Of a stretch of DNA of 30,190 bases, positions 1 to 8,285 are shown one piece after another. The translations under genes were made by a program, and so were the position numbers. Under the pieces are notes generated by a model. The model saw only the letters and a list, made by a program, of their open reading frames with translations, searched no databases and was not told the origin of the DNA. Source of the stretch: JBFGCM01 sp041581135 (lineage in GTDB: Bacteria > Actinomycetota > Acidimicrobiia > Spongiisociales > UBA5794); assembly GCA_041581135.1 (NCBI GenBank), contig JBFGCM010000040.1:1-30190 (forward strand). The letters are read 5' to 3'. Each line of letters opens with the position of its first letter. The stretch's first letter is position 1.

Positions 1-2140
1 GGTCCACGACGATGGTGTAGGAGCCGTCGTCGGAGTAGTTGTGGGTGACGTCGCCACCCACGGTGAACACGTCGGAATCACCGTCCCCCCAGTCCACGAG
101 GTACGAGGTGACCGTGTCGTCGCCAGGATCCGTGACCTCACCGAGGTTGAGCATGTAGCTGTCCCCTTCGGAGGTCACTGCGTCTCCTGTCAGCGTGATC
201 GACGGAGCGACGTTGTCCACCAGAACCGTTCGCGAGCCTGCGGCGAGATGCGTACCGTCCTCGTCGACCAGGTCCACCACGATCGTCGGGGTGATGGGAC
301 CGTCGGCGTAGACGTGGGTGACGGTTCCTGCGGTGGCGAAGGTCTCGGTGACGCCTTCCTCCCAATGGACGATCCACTCGACGACGGTGTCCGCTCCGGG
401 GTCGGTGGTTGGATCCAACACCAGGCTGAAGGTGGTGCCCTCGAGGGCGCTCTCGTCGCCGCCCAATTCGAGGGTCGGCGGCACGTTGTCGACGATGACG
501 CTGAAGCCGTCGACCGCCACATACGTGCCGTCCTCGTCGGTGAGGTCCACCGTGAGGTCGTACGTGCCGTCGTCGGGATACTCGTGGGTGACGATGCCAT
601 CGACGCTCGTAGCCGTGCTCGTGCCGTCGCCCCAATGCACCGTGTACAACGACACCAGGTCGTCACCGGGATCCGTCACCTCGCCCAAGGCGACGTCGAA
701 GGCGGTCCCCTCGAGGGCGGTCGGGTCACCGGTGAGCACGATGGTGGGGGCGACGTTGGCGATGTCGGCGTCGACCGACCCGCCTGTGAACGTTCCGTCC
801 TCGTCCGTGAGGTCGACCGTGATGGTGTAGGTGCCGTCGTCGGCGTAGGTGTGGAGCACGTCGCCGGCGACCGAGAACGTCTCGATGGTGCCGTCGCCCC
901 ATTCGACGGTGTAACTCGTCACCGTGTCGGCCCCGGGGTCGGTCACCGCGCCCAGCGTGAGCACCGCGTCACCGCCCTCCACGGCGCCGGCAGCCACCGA
1001 CAATGCGATCACCGGTGCCACGTTGGCAACAGTGAGCTGGGCGGTCGTCGTACCGAAGTCGCCTGCAGTGTCGGTGGCGGTAAGCGTGACGTCGTAGATG
1101 CCGTCCTCGCCGGGCGTGAAGGTGAACTCCGTACTCGTGCCGGAAGCGACCTCCGTTCCGCCGAGCGCCACCGACCAGTCGAAGGTGAGCGTGTCGTTCC
1201 CCGGATCCGTCGCCGACCCGATCAAAGTGAGCGGCGCTCCTTCGGCCCCGTCGGGAGCGGATTCGATCACCGGCACCGGTGCGGCATTGGTCACGTCTAT
1301 CACGGCGATGGCGGCTTCGCTGATTCCGCCGTCGTCATCGGTGGCGACGAGCGTGACCTCGTAGGAGCCCTCGTCGTCGGGTGTGAGGTCCAATACATCG
1401 CCTTGCGCGGTCGTATACGGAGCACCGTCGCGAGTCACGGTCCAGTCCAGGACGTGGGTGTCGGCGGTACCGACGTCGTCGACGTCCCCGACGATGGTGA
1501 GCGGTGTTCCCTCCACGACGGTGCTGGGTGCCCCCACGATGCTCGCCACCGGCGCCACGTTGGTGACGCTCACGAAGGTGGCCTCACAATCGAGGCCGAG
1601 ATCGTCATCGAGCACGCACGCGATGGCGGCGTAGGTGCCGTCGTCGTCATACACGTGGGAGAGGTCGAACAGCTCGTCGAGCAACCCGAGATCTTGGGTG
1701 CCTGTTCCATCCCCGTAGTCGATGGTTGCCGTGTGGGTGTCGGCAGTGCCGGCGTCGGTGAAGCTCCCCATCCCGACGAACGAGGAGCCCTCCTCGATGA
1801 GCGCATCCGGCGGCATCACCACCAGCGGCAACGCGTTGGCGATGGTCGCCGTGGCGCCGACGGTGTCGCTGCCGCCGTCACCGTCTTCCACGGTGTAGGT
1901 GACGGGGAACGTGCCGTTGTCGGCGTACGTATGGGACGTGGTGAACGTCGTCGTGCCGGGGCTGACGGCGGCCACCACGGGTGCGGAGCCGTCACCGAAA
2001 TCCACGGTGACCGTGACCGGGTCCTGGAGGCCCGGCTCGGTCCAGTCGACCGTCACGTCGGCCGACGCCCCTTCGTCGGCGACGATGTCGGGGGCGCCGA
2101 CGATGACCGGAGCCACGTTGTCGTCCTCAGTGATCGTTCC
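1..2140 (-). repeat. Array of at least eight PKD-type domain repeats
   Basis: Within the giant gene a unit of about 270 bp (about 90 residues) recurs. Each unit opens with N(V/A)(A/L/P)P; the Asn codons lie near 2120, 1836, 1560, 1288, 1023, 756, 486 and 213. Typical inner motifs are a DPG turn, WGDG, a THxYxDDGTY strand and DLTDEDG. The last unit is cut by the window edge. The units are similar but not identical at DNA level, so this is an old tandem duplication rather than a recent perfect repeat. The units nearest the left edge resemble each other most closely, which suggests expansion on that side. Confidence 0.85.
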
Positions 2141-4624
2141 GGTAGCGGAGACGGCACCGACGAGCAACGTGAACGTCTCGTCGATCTCGTCCTCCACGTC
2201 ACCCAGCACTTCGACGTCGACCCGACCGCTGGTGGCAAGGGCCGGGATGGTCAGCGTGCCCACTGCCGAGGTGTAATCGCTCCCCGCAACCGCAGTGCCG
2301 TCGGAGGTGGCGTAGGCCAGGTCCAGGTCGCTGCTCTGAGGGTTGGACAGGGAAACGGTGAAGGAGAAGGTCTTCGTGCCCGAGTCGCCCTCCGCTGCGG
2401 TCACTGAGTCGACGGTGACGGTCGGAACCGGGTCGTCGTCGGTGACCGTGACCACGACGTCGTCCACGGCCAGACCGTCGTAACCCGGGTCGGCCCCCGC
2501 AGTCACGGTGTGGGCCACCACGGTGTCCACCGTCGGCTCGTGCACGTCGTCATTCACGATGGTGAGCACGACGGTTTGTGGTGTCGACCAGTTCGACGAG
2601 TCGAAACTGACGGTACCCGCGCTGGACGTGACCTGAGAGGCGTCCGTGGCGATGGAAACGAGCACGGTGCCGGAAGGAGCCTTGCCCAGCACGAGCGTGT
2701 ACTCGGCCGTCTCGCCCTCTCCCCCGGAGAGCACCGTTGGGGTCGCGGTGATGATGTAGTCGTCGTCGACCAGCGTCACCTCGTGGCTCGACACCGACCC
2801 CAGCGAAGCGAACCCCGACTGGATGCTCAGGTCCAGGTCGATGGTCTCGTCCGGTTCCGGATCGCCGTCGTCGGTCGGCGTCACCGGAACCGAGATGACC
2901 GAGCCGTCGGCGGCGCCGGTGAGAAAGGTGACCGTGGTCGGCGAGGAGAACGTGTAGTCGACACCACCGGTCGCCGAACCCGTACCCAGATCGCTGACGT
3001 CGACGACGATGTCCTCCGCCAGCATGCCGGCGCCCGGCACGGTGAGCACGACATCCACGCTGTGGGTCAGTGCGTCTTCGTCCACCGAAGACGTCGCCGC
3101 TCCGAACTCGATGACCACCCCGTCATCGTCACCGATGGTGACGAGCGCGGTGCCCACGACTCCGATGGTGCCCTGACCGGTGACGGTGTCGAGTGCCAGC
3201 GTGAACGTCTCCGGCCCTTCATGGTCGGCATCGTTCGTGACAGTGAATGCGACAGGAGCAGTGGCGCCATCTGCGGCGCCGGACGCAAAGGTCACCGATG
3301 AATCGATGAGCGAGTAGTCGGCGCCGGCCGTCGCCGATCCACCGAGGTCCGAGATGGTGACAGTCACGTCCGACACCAAGGTTCCGCCAGGTGGCAGGGT
3401 CATGATCACCGTGGCCTCGCCGGCCAGGTCCGCCTCGTTCACGGGCACATCTCCCAAGAAGTCGAGGGTGATCTCGTCGTCGTCGGCGACGGTGGCCGTG
3501 TGGCTGCCGAAGGTTCCCAAGGTGGCGATCGACGGCAACGTGCCGATGTCGATGATCGCGGTCTCCGGGCCTTCCACCTCCAGATCGTCCGTCGGGGTGA
3601 TGTTCACCGAGGCGAGCGCAGCATGGGGCGATCCGGACGGGAACACGACGCTGGCCGCCCCAAGGACGTAGTCGGCGCCGGTGGCGGTGCCGCCTGCCAC
3701 GACCAGGTCCACGGTGAGATCGGTCGCCAGCACACCGCTCTCGGCGATACCGATGGTGAGGCTGATTCCCGACGTACCGGCGGCTTCACCGTGTGTCGAG
3801 GCGTCGGAGACGAATGACACCGCCACGGTGTCGTCATCGAGCAACGTGACGGTGTGGTCGAGCTGAGCAGACCCGAGCGAGCTCCCGGCGGACGGGTTCT
3901 GGAGCAGCAACAAAAGGCTCTCGTCGCCCTCCACGTCGGGGTCGCCCAGCAACGTGAGCGGCGCCACCGCGGTGGCGCCATCGGCGGACCCGGCCAAAAA
4001 GGTGACCGTGACCGGGGCGGCGTCGTAGTCCGCTCCCGGCGTCGCCGTACCGCCTCCGGCATCGGCGACCTCGACCGATACGTCCGTTTCGAGCGTCAGC
4101 CCCGTCGGGATGGCCAGCGACACATCGACGGTGTGCGGCCCGGCCTCATCCACCGACGATGCGGCAGCGAAGAAGTCGAAGGTGGCCGGGGCCTCGTCGT
4201 CGTCCAGTGTCAATACGTGATCCACGATGGTGCCAGGAACTCCGTCGACGATATTGGTGAGCTGGAGGGCCACCGTCTCGCCGGCTTCGATAGCGGCGTC
4301 ATCGAGCACCGTCACCAGCACGTCCTGGGTGGCGCCGGCGAGCGTGCCGGCGGGGAACGTCAAGGTGGTCGTCGAGTAGGTGTAATCCACTCCGGTGGTG
4401 GCGGTGCCGGTGAGCGTGTCCACGACGTCCACCACGAGCGAGTCCGTCGGGGTGTCCTCCTCGAGGGTCACCGTCACCATGGCCGACCCGGCACCTTCGG
4501 TGACGCTGCTGACGGCCAGTGCGAAGCTGACCGGCGAGGTACCTACACCGAGGACCGGAGTGGTGGTCGACCAGAGCAGAGCCAGCACGGCGAGCAACGC
4601 AAAGCCGATTCTGGTCCTAGGCAT
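1..4624 (-). CDS. Giant secreted Calx-beta / PKD repeat protein, C-terminus beyond the window
   Basis: One uninterrupted minus-strand frame gives 1541 residues and runs off the left edge. The start is the second of two nearby ATGs; the first (4628-4626) hits a stop after three codons, and an AAGGGG ribosome site lies just upstream. Residues 1-26 form a signal peptide (basic MPRTR, then a hydrophobic stretch). Residues about 30-830 hold Calx-beta repeats, with the (V/A)DY turn at residues 80, 199, 318, 436, 556 and 783 and acidic DDD/NDD ends. A more divergent segment near residue 672 reads like the GTVSFDSSNW...NDD type. From about residue 835 come at least eight PKD-type Ig-like domains. This is the architecture of a cell-surface or exported adhesin-like or matrix protein that binds calcium. 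No catalytic domain is visible in this part. Ligand and anchoring are unknown because the C-terminus is missing. It is divergent from the decarboxylase at 4816. Confidence 0.9.
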   Translation of the reverse strand, partial: MPRTRIGFALLAVLALLWSTTTPVLGVGTSPVSFALAVSSVTEGAGSAMVTVTLEEDTPTDSLVVDVVDTLTGTATTGVDYTYSTTTLTFPAGTLAGATQDVLVTVLDDAAIEAGETVALQLTNIVDGVPGTIVDHVLTLDDDEAPATFDFFAAASSVDEAGPHTVDVSLAIPTGLTLETDVSVEVADAGGGTATPGADYDAAPVTVTFLAGSADGATAVAPLTLLGDPDVEGDESLLLLLQNPSAGSSLGSAQLDHTVTLLDDDTVAVSFVSDASTHGEAAGTSGISLTIGIAESGVLATDLTVDLVVAGGTATGADYVLGAASVVFPSGSPHAALASVNITPTDDLEVEGPETAIIDIGTLPSIATLGTFGSHTATVADDDEITLDFLGDVPVNEADLAGEATVIMTLPPGGTLVSDVTVTISDLGGSATAGADYSLIDSSVTFASGAADGATAPVAFTVTNDADHEGPETFTLALDTVTGQGTIGVVGTALVTIGDDDGVVIEFGAATSSVDEDALTHSVDVVLTVPGAGMLAEDIVVDVSDLGTGSATGGVDYTFSSPTTVTFLTGAADGSVISVPVTPTDDGDPEPDETIDLDLSIQSGFASLGSVSSHEVTLVDDDYIITATPTVLSGGEGETAEYTLVLGKAPSGTVLVSIATDASQVTSSAGTVSFDSSNWSTPQTVVLTIVNDDVHEPTVDTVVAHTVTAGADPGYDGLAVDDVVVTVTDDDPVPTVTVDSVTAAEGDSGTKTFSFTVSLSNPQSSDLDLAYATSDGTAVAGSDYTSAVGTLTIPALATSGRVDVEVLGDVEDEIDETFTLLVGAVSATGTITEDDNVAPVIVGAPDIVADEGASADVTVDWTEPGLQDPVTVTVDFGDGSAPVVAAVSPGTTTFTTSHTYADNGTFPVTYTVEDGDGGSDTVGATATIANALPLVVMPPDALIEEGSSFVGMGSFTDAGTADTHTATIDYGDGTGTQDLGLLDELFDLSHVYDDDGTYAAIACVLDDDLGLDCEATFVSVTNVAPVASIVGAPSTVVEGTPLTIVGDVDDVGTADTHVLDWTVTRDGAPYTTAQGDVLDLTPDDEGSYEVTLVATDDDGGISEAAIAVIDVTNAAPVPVIESAPDGAEGAPLTLIGSATDPGNDTLTFDWSVALGGTEVASGTSTEFTFTPGEDGIYDVTLTATDTAGDFGTTTAQLTVANVAPVIALSVAAGAVEGGDAVLTLGAVTDPGADTVTSYTVEWGDGTIETFSVAGDVLHTYADDGTYTITVDLTDEDGTFTGGSVDADIANVAPTIVLTGDPTALEGTAFDVALGEVTDPGDDLVSLYTVHWGDGTSTATSVDGIVTHEYPDDGTYDLTVDLTDEDGTYVAVDGFSVIVDNVPPTLELGGDESALEGTTFSLVLDPTTDPGADTVVEWIVHWEEGVTETFATAGTVTHVYADGPITPTIVVDLVDEDGTHLAAGSRTVLVDNVAPSITLTGDAVTSEGDSYMLNLGEVTDPGDDTVTSYLVDWGDGDSDVFTVGGDVTHNYSDDGSYTIVVD
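2180..4500 (-). repeat. Array of Calx-beta domain repeats
   Basis: The N-terminal half of the giant gene carries at least six Calx-beta units. Successive DY motifs are 119, 119, 118 and 120 residues apart for the first five, then a longer interval containing one divergent unit precedes the sixth. Each unit has the pattern GTAT.G.DY, then a beta strand ending in F..G, then an acidic D.EP.E or E.GPET segment, and closes with a VT..DDD strand. Calx-beta domains bind calcium through such acidic loops in known family members; binding here is inferred. Confidence 0.8.
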
Positions 4625-4782
4625 GCATCCCCTTGGGCGCCTTCCTGGTCGTGACGCGTGCGTTCGGCACCACGTGTGCAGCCGCCTTGGCGCCCGGTGA
4701 ATGGTACGGCATCGTGCAGGTTTCGTACACCGAGCAGAAGGTTGCCACGAATGCCGGGGCAGGGCCAGCGGGACGACGTCGA

Positions 4783-4788
4783 TAGACT
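4783..4788 (+). promoter_or_regulatory. Possible -10 box for the decarboxylase gene
   Basis: The 191-bp divergent gap 4625-4815 contains TAGACT 28 bp before the decarboxylase ATG. No convincing -35 partner is visible. Nothing else in the gap stands out apart from the SD of the giant gene at its left end. Confidence 0.25.
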
Positions 4789-4815
4789 CCCCCACTCTTC
4801 TCGATCGGCGGCGTC

Positions 4816-6231
4816 ATGACCGAACGGCTACCGGGGCGGCGAGGCATCGACCCGCCACCTGACCTCATGCGAACGCTCGGCTATCAGGTCGTCGATTGGA
4901 TCGTCGACCGCCTCAGCGAGCTCGACCAGGCGCCGGTTGCCAACCTGGACGGCCTCGAGGTGCTGCTGAAGGAGCTCGACGAGCAGCTCCCGACCGAGGG
5001 CGCCGCCTTCGACGGCTCCCTGCAGTTCCTCGCCGAGCGAGTCGTGCCGCGCATGACCAAGGTCAACCATCCCCGCTTCCATGCCTACATCCCGGGTCCC
5101 GGCAGCTACTACGGCGCGCTGGGCGACTTCATCGCCTCGAGCCTGAACCCATTCCTGGGAAGCAGTCTCGGCGGGGCCTCCTTCGCTGCGTTGGAGCTGC
5201 TCACGCTCCGCTGGGTGGCCGAAGCGGTCGGGTACCCGAGTGCGGCGTCCGGGATTTTCACCAGCGGCGGCTCGTTGGCGAATCTGGGGGCCCTCGCGGC
5301 CGCCCGGCGCACGACGAGGGCGTGGCGACTCGCCAAGGTGTACGTGTCCGAGCAAGGGCATGCGTCGATGGACAAAGCAGCCCTCGTCCTCGGCTTTGAC
5401 GCCGACCAGATCGTGCGACTCCCCACCCGAGACGATTACACGCTGGACCCGGTGGTGGCCCGGGATCACATGCGGCGGGACCGCGCCGCCGGTCATGTCC
5501 CGCTGTTCCTGTGCGCCAACGCCGGGACGACGAACACCGGGTCGGTGGATCCGCTGGCCGAGCTGGCAGACGTGTGCACTGCGGAGGACGTCTGGTTCCA
5601 TGTCGACGCCGCATATGGGGGCTTCGCCGCGATCACCGAACGGGGTCGCACGCTGCTCGAAGGCATGGAACGCGCCGATTCCTTGACGCTCGACCCGCAC
5701 AAGTGGCTCTACACGCCGATCGGATGCGGGTGCCTGCTGGTGAACCGTCCCGACGCGCTCGATGGGGCGTTCCCGACGACGGGCGATTATCTCAAGGACG
5801 TCGCCGCCACCGAGATCAACTTTTTCGACCGCGGGCCCGAGTTGTCACGCCGCGCCCGCGCCGTCCCCGTCTGGCTCTTGATCCGATCCGTGGGCATGGA
5901 CGAGCTGCGCCGCCAGATCGACCTCGACCTGGATCTGGCGGAGGTGGCGGAGCGCCTCCTGGCGGCCGCAGCAGCGTTCGAGATCGTGCACCGCAGCCTG
6001 TCGGTGGTGTCGTTCCGCCTCGTGGCGCGGCCGGGCGAGTCGGAAGCGGCGCGGACCCGGCGCGAGTACTCGCTCGTCCAATCGCTGCTCGCCGGCGGTG
6101 ACGTGCTCGTGTCCAGCACCATGCTGAACGGGCGCAGTGCCCTACGGCTGGTGGTGCTCAATCACCGCACCGACGAGGCCGAGCTGCGCCGCTCGGTGGC
6201 CGCGCTGTCGGCAGCGGCGGCCACCACCTGA
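4816..6231 (+). CDS. Group II PLP-dependent amino-acid decarboxylase (aromatic-L-amino-acid decarboxylase family)
   Basis: A 471-residue cytosolic enzyme of the DOPA/tryptophan/glutamate decarboxylase family, expected to convert an amino acid to its amine plus CO2. Visible family landmarks are the N-terminal swap segment with HPRFHAYIPG, the cofactor-stacking His182 in EQGHASMDKA, Asp264 in HVDAAYGG that contacts the pyridine nitrogen, and the Schiff-base Lys296 in LDPHKWLY. Length is typical for the bacterial branch. The gene starts an apparent two-gene plus-strand unit, with the SDR 60 bp downstream. The ATG at 4816 has only a weak SD (GGCGG). The substrate cannot be read from sequence; aromatic amino acids are the most common in this branch. 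No truncation or missing catalytic residue is seen. Confidence 0.9.
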   Translation: MTERLPGRRGIDPPPDLMRTLGYQVVDWIVDRLSELDQAPVANLDGLEVLLKELDEQLPTEGAAFDGSLQFLAERVVPRMTKVNHPRFHAYIPGPGSYYGALGDFIASSLNPFLGSSLGGASFAALELLTLRWVAEAVGYPSAASGIFTSGGSLANLGALAAARRTTRAWRLAKVYVSEQGHASMDKAALVLGFDADQIVRLPTRDDYTLDPVVARDHMRRDRAAGHVPLFLCANAGTTNTGSVDPLAELADVCTAEDVWFHVDAAYGGFAAITERGRTLLEGMERADSLTLDPHKWLYTPIGCGCLLVNRPDALDGAFPTTGDYLKDVAATEINFFDRGPELSRRARAVPVWLLIRSVGMDELRRQIDLDLDLAEVAERLLAAAAAFEIVHRSLSVVSFRLVARPGESEAARTRREYSLVQSLLAGGDVLVSSTMLNGRSALRLVVLNHRTDEAELRRSVAALSAAAATT

Positions 6232-6291
6232 AGCGTTGCGATCTGCCCCCTAGCCTGGCTCGACGTCACCGTCGCCCATCAGGAACGCGAA

Positions 6292-7110
6292 ATGCCCACA
6301 CCCACGCCGGCTACTTCGAGAGTGGCGATCGTCACCGGCGCCAACCACGGCATCGGTGCCGCCACCGCCCGGCGCCTGGCGGCTGAGGGTGCAGCCGTGC
6401 TCGTGTCCTATCTCCGTGTCGACGACCCGCCCGACCCGGGCACGCCGAGCCGGTACCGATCAGAGCGAGCCCGCAGTGGGAGCGAGGTCGTGGCCGAGAT
6501 CATCGGCAGCGGCGGTCGAGCCGCCGGCCTGGAAGTCGACCTCTCGGAGGCCGGTGCCGCAGCGCACCTCTTCGACCAGGCCGAGTCTGAGTTCGGCCCG
6601 GTGACCATCCTCATCAACAACGCCAGCGGCTGGATCGCCGACACCTTCACGCCCGCCACCAGCGACCGGCTCGGGCGCTCGATCCGCCGCGTCTCGCCGG
6701 AGACCATCGATCGCCAATTCGCCGTCGATGCCCGGGGCGCCGCACTGCTCATCACCGAGTTCGCCGCCCGCCACGCCGCCCACGATCTGTCGTGGGGCCG
6801 CATCGTCGGGCTGTCCTCGGGAGGTCCGAACGGCTTTCCGGAGGAGGTCTCCTACGGGGCGGCCAAAGCGGCCCTCGAGAACTACACCATGTCGGCCGCC
6901 TACGAGCTCGCCGACCGCGGCATCACCGCCAATGTCGTCCATCCTCCCGTCACCGACACAGGATGGGTGACCGATGAGGTGCGCCGAGCAGTGGAGGCCC
7001 GGGCCGATCTCATCCACGTCGCCACGCCCGAGGAGGTGGCTGGGGTGATCGGCTACCTGGTGTCAGAGGATGCGCAGCTCATCACCGGCAACGTGATCCA
7101 CCTGAGGTGA
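6292..7110 (+). CDS. Short-chain dehydrogenase/reductase (SDR), classical type
   Basis: A 272-residue NAD(P)-dependent oxidoreductase with a Rossmann fold. The cofactor motif TGANHGIG is at residues 15-22, NNAS follows the fourth strand, the catalytic Ser is in GLSSGG, and the active-site Tyr188 and Lys192 sit in SYGAAKA. An insertion of about 20 residues rich in Arg, Pro and Ser (about 45-65) lengthens the loop after the second strand compared with typical family members. An AGGAA ribosome site precedes the ATG by about eight bases. It follows the decarboxylase on the same strand, which could link it to the metabolism of the resulting amine or aldehyde, but that is only context. The substrate is unknown; the family includes 3-oxoacyl reductases and many alcohol dehydrogenases. 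Confidence 0.88.
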   Translation: MPTPTPATSRVAIVTGANHGIGAATARRLAAEGAAVLVSYLRVDDPPDPGTPSRYRSERARSGSEVVAEIIGSGGRAAGLEVDLSEAGAAAHLFDQAESEFGPVTILINNASGWIADTFTPATSDRLGRSIRRVSPETIDRQFAVDARGAALLITEFAARHAAHDLSWGRIVGLSSGGPNGFPEEVSYGAAKAALENYTMSAAYELADRGITANVVHPPVTDTGWVTDEVRRAVEARADLIHVATPEEVAGVIGYLVSEDAQLITGNVIHLR

Positions 7111-7143
7111 TCGTGCGCTGCGGTTCGTGGTGGGGTTTCTGCC

Positions 7144-7929
7144 TCAGCCCGCGCGCCCGATGCGGACGTTCCAACCGATGAGCCGAGCGGCTCCGGCATT
7201 CTCCGCAGCCCACGCATGCTGGTCGCGGTGGTACTCGGAAGCCGCCTCACCGGGGTTGCGCTCCAGATAGCGCTCGGCCGAGTCGGCGATCCGCCGCTGG
7301 TAGTCCTCCCAATCGGTCGGCGAAGTGTCGATGACGCCGATCTCGTCCAGACGGACTGCGGCGAATGCGTCGGCTTGGTCCTCCAGTGTGGGGACCTCAC
7401 CGAACGCCGCTTCGACGTCAGCCGGACCCACACCGGGCCTGCGATACGGGTCGCCGATGATGACAACTCCACCAGGCCTGACATGCTCGGCGAGCGCAGC
7501 CACGGTCCTGCGGTAGCCGTCCCATACCCAGGACGCACCGAGGGCGGCCGCGACATCCCGATCGCGGGCGCCTTCCACCTTGCCGGCGTCTGCCAGCCAC
7601 CACTCGACACGGTCGGCAACCCCTCGCTGGGCCGCCCACTCTGTCGCTCGCCTCAAAGCCCACGGCGAGATGTCCACCCCCACCCCACCAGCCCCTCGCT
7701 CGGCGGCACGTATCAGTAGCTCACCATGCCCGCAGGCGAGATCCATCACAGACCAACCCGGGACGACTCCGGCCCCTGCGAGCACGGTATCGAGGCCCTC
7801 GGTCGACAAGGGGTTCATGATCGCCATCCCGTGATGAAGCGCCTCGAATCGCTCGAACACCTCCCACGCGCGGGCAACGTCGACGTCACCGACGATGCGC
7901 ACTGATTCAGGAAGGGGAGGATGACTCAT
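7144..7929 (-). CDS. Class I SAM-dependent methyltransferase
   Basis: A 261-residue protein with the SAM-binding motif I VMDLACGHGE (Asp63), the acidic end of strand 2 in GVGVDIS, and a GDPYRRP segment after strand 5. The open frame extends upstream to 8097, but the residues before MSHPPLPESV do not look like protein and would crowd the divergent gene at 8111, so I place the start at 7929. No SD precedes that ATG, but TACGGT lies 10 bases upstream, which fits a leaderless transcript. The methyl acceptor is not recognisable. It is convergent with the SDR (33-bp gap) and divergent from the microprotein gene. Confidence 0.8.
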   Translation of the reverse strand: MSHPPLPESVRIVGDVDVARAWEVFERFEALHHGMAIMNPLSTEGLDTVLAGAGVVPGWSVMDLACGHGELLIRAAERGAGGVGVDISPWALRRATEWAAQRGVADRVEWWLADAGKVEGARDRDVAAALGASWVWDGYRRTVAALAEHVRPGGVVIIGDPYRRPGVGPADVEAAFGEVPTLEDQADAFAAVRLDEIGVIDTSPTDWEDYQRRIADSAERYLERNPGEAASEYHRDQHAWAAENAGAARLIGWNVRIGRAG

Positions 7930-7939
7930 GGAGCGGGCA

Positions 7940-7945
7940 ACCGTA
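7940..7945 (-). promoter_or_regulatory. Candidate leaderless -10 box (TACGGT) of the methyltransferase
   Basis: On the minus strand TACGGT ends 10 bases before the ATG at 7929, and there is no SD. This matches the TANNNT box spacing expected when transcription starts at or next to the start codon. The rest of the divergent gap (7946-8110) shows no clear -35 or operator. Confidence 0.4.
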
Positions 7946-8110
7946 CCGCCGCCGGTGGGACATTCAATGCCCAGCCGGTACTGGAGACCGGCCGGATTCG
8001 CCAGGCGCGCTAAAGCATTGCTGCGCATGTCCGATACTTGTTCATGGCTCGTGCCGCCCACCGGATCGAGGTAACGTCCGGGGCCGCGGGGCAACAAGAG
8101 GGAGTACGCA

Positions 8111-8284
8111 ATGCGCCTGATCGCCTACATTGACCCGGGCACCACCGGCCTCATCGCCCAGTTCGCGGCGGCAGGTTTCGCCGGTGTCGTCTTGTACTTC
8201 CGCTCCAAGTTCCGCCGCAACAAGCAAGCGACCGAGGAATCGGCGACACCGTCGGTCGAGGACTCGGCGGACGAGCGAGCCTGA
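8111..8284 (+). CDS. 57-residue single-pass membrane microprotein with YIDPGT motif
   Basis: A small gene starting MRLIAYIDPGTTGLIAQF. An AGAGGGAG ribosome site lies about seven bases before the ATG. Residues 1-9 precede a hydrophobic helix (about 10-30), followed by a basic stretch (RSKFRRNK) and an acidic, Ser/Thr-rich tail. This is the topology of an inner-membrane protein with a cytosolic C-terminus. To my knowledge small proteins opening with Y(I/L)DPG(T/S)GS recur in bacteria beside methyltransferase and membrane sulfatase-like genes, exactly as here, but I know of no defined function. It sits directly before the methyltransferase, whose frame begins around its stop codon, so the three genes are probably co-translated. 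It may scaffold or anchor the complex; that is inference. Confidence 0.78.
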   Translation: MRLIAYIDPGTTGLIAQFAAAGFAGVVLYFRSKFRRNKQATEESATPSVEDSADERA

Positions 8285-8285
8285 C

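Noticed and set aside
1..2140. CRISPR-like or satellite repeat reading of the regular 270-bp spacing.
   Set aside because: The period is that of a protein domain, the units are diverged, and the reading frame is kept throughout.
41..2407. A 788-codon open frame on the plus strand opposite the PKD array, with shorter relatives at 2510-3301 and 3854-4654.
   Set aside because: The translations are rich in His, Arg, Gly and Val with no fold-like pattern. They are antisense shadows of the repeat gene, kept open by its GAC/GTC/ACC codon bias.
4828..5700. A 290-codon minus-strand frame opposite the decarboxylase.
   Set aside because: The opposite strand encodes a decarboxylase with all catalytic motifs; this frame shows no domain and is an antisense shadow.
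7111..7143. Terminator between the convergent SDR and methyltransferase; likewise 11108-11128 and 21351-21372.
   Set aside because: None of these short gaps holds a stem of useful length or a T-run.
7930..8097. Extension of the methyltransferase N-terminus up to 8097.
   Set aside because: The added 56 residues are not protein-like, and the start would sit 14 bp from the divergent microprotein ATG and lacks an SD; ATG 7929 with its TACGGT box fits better.
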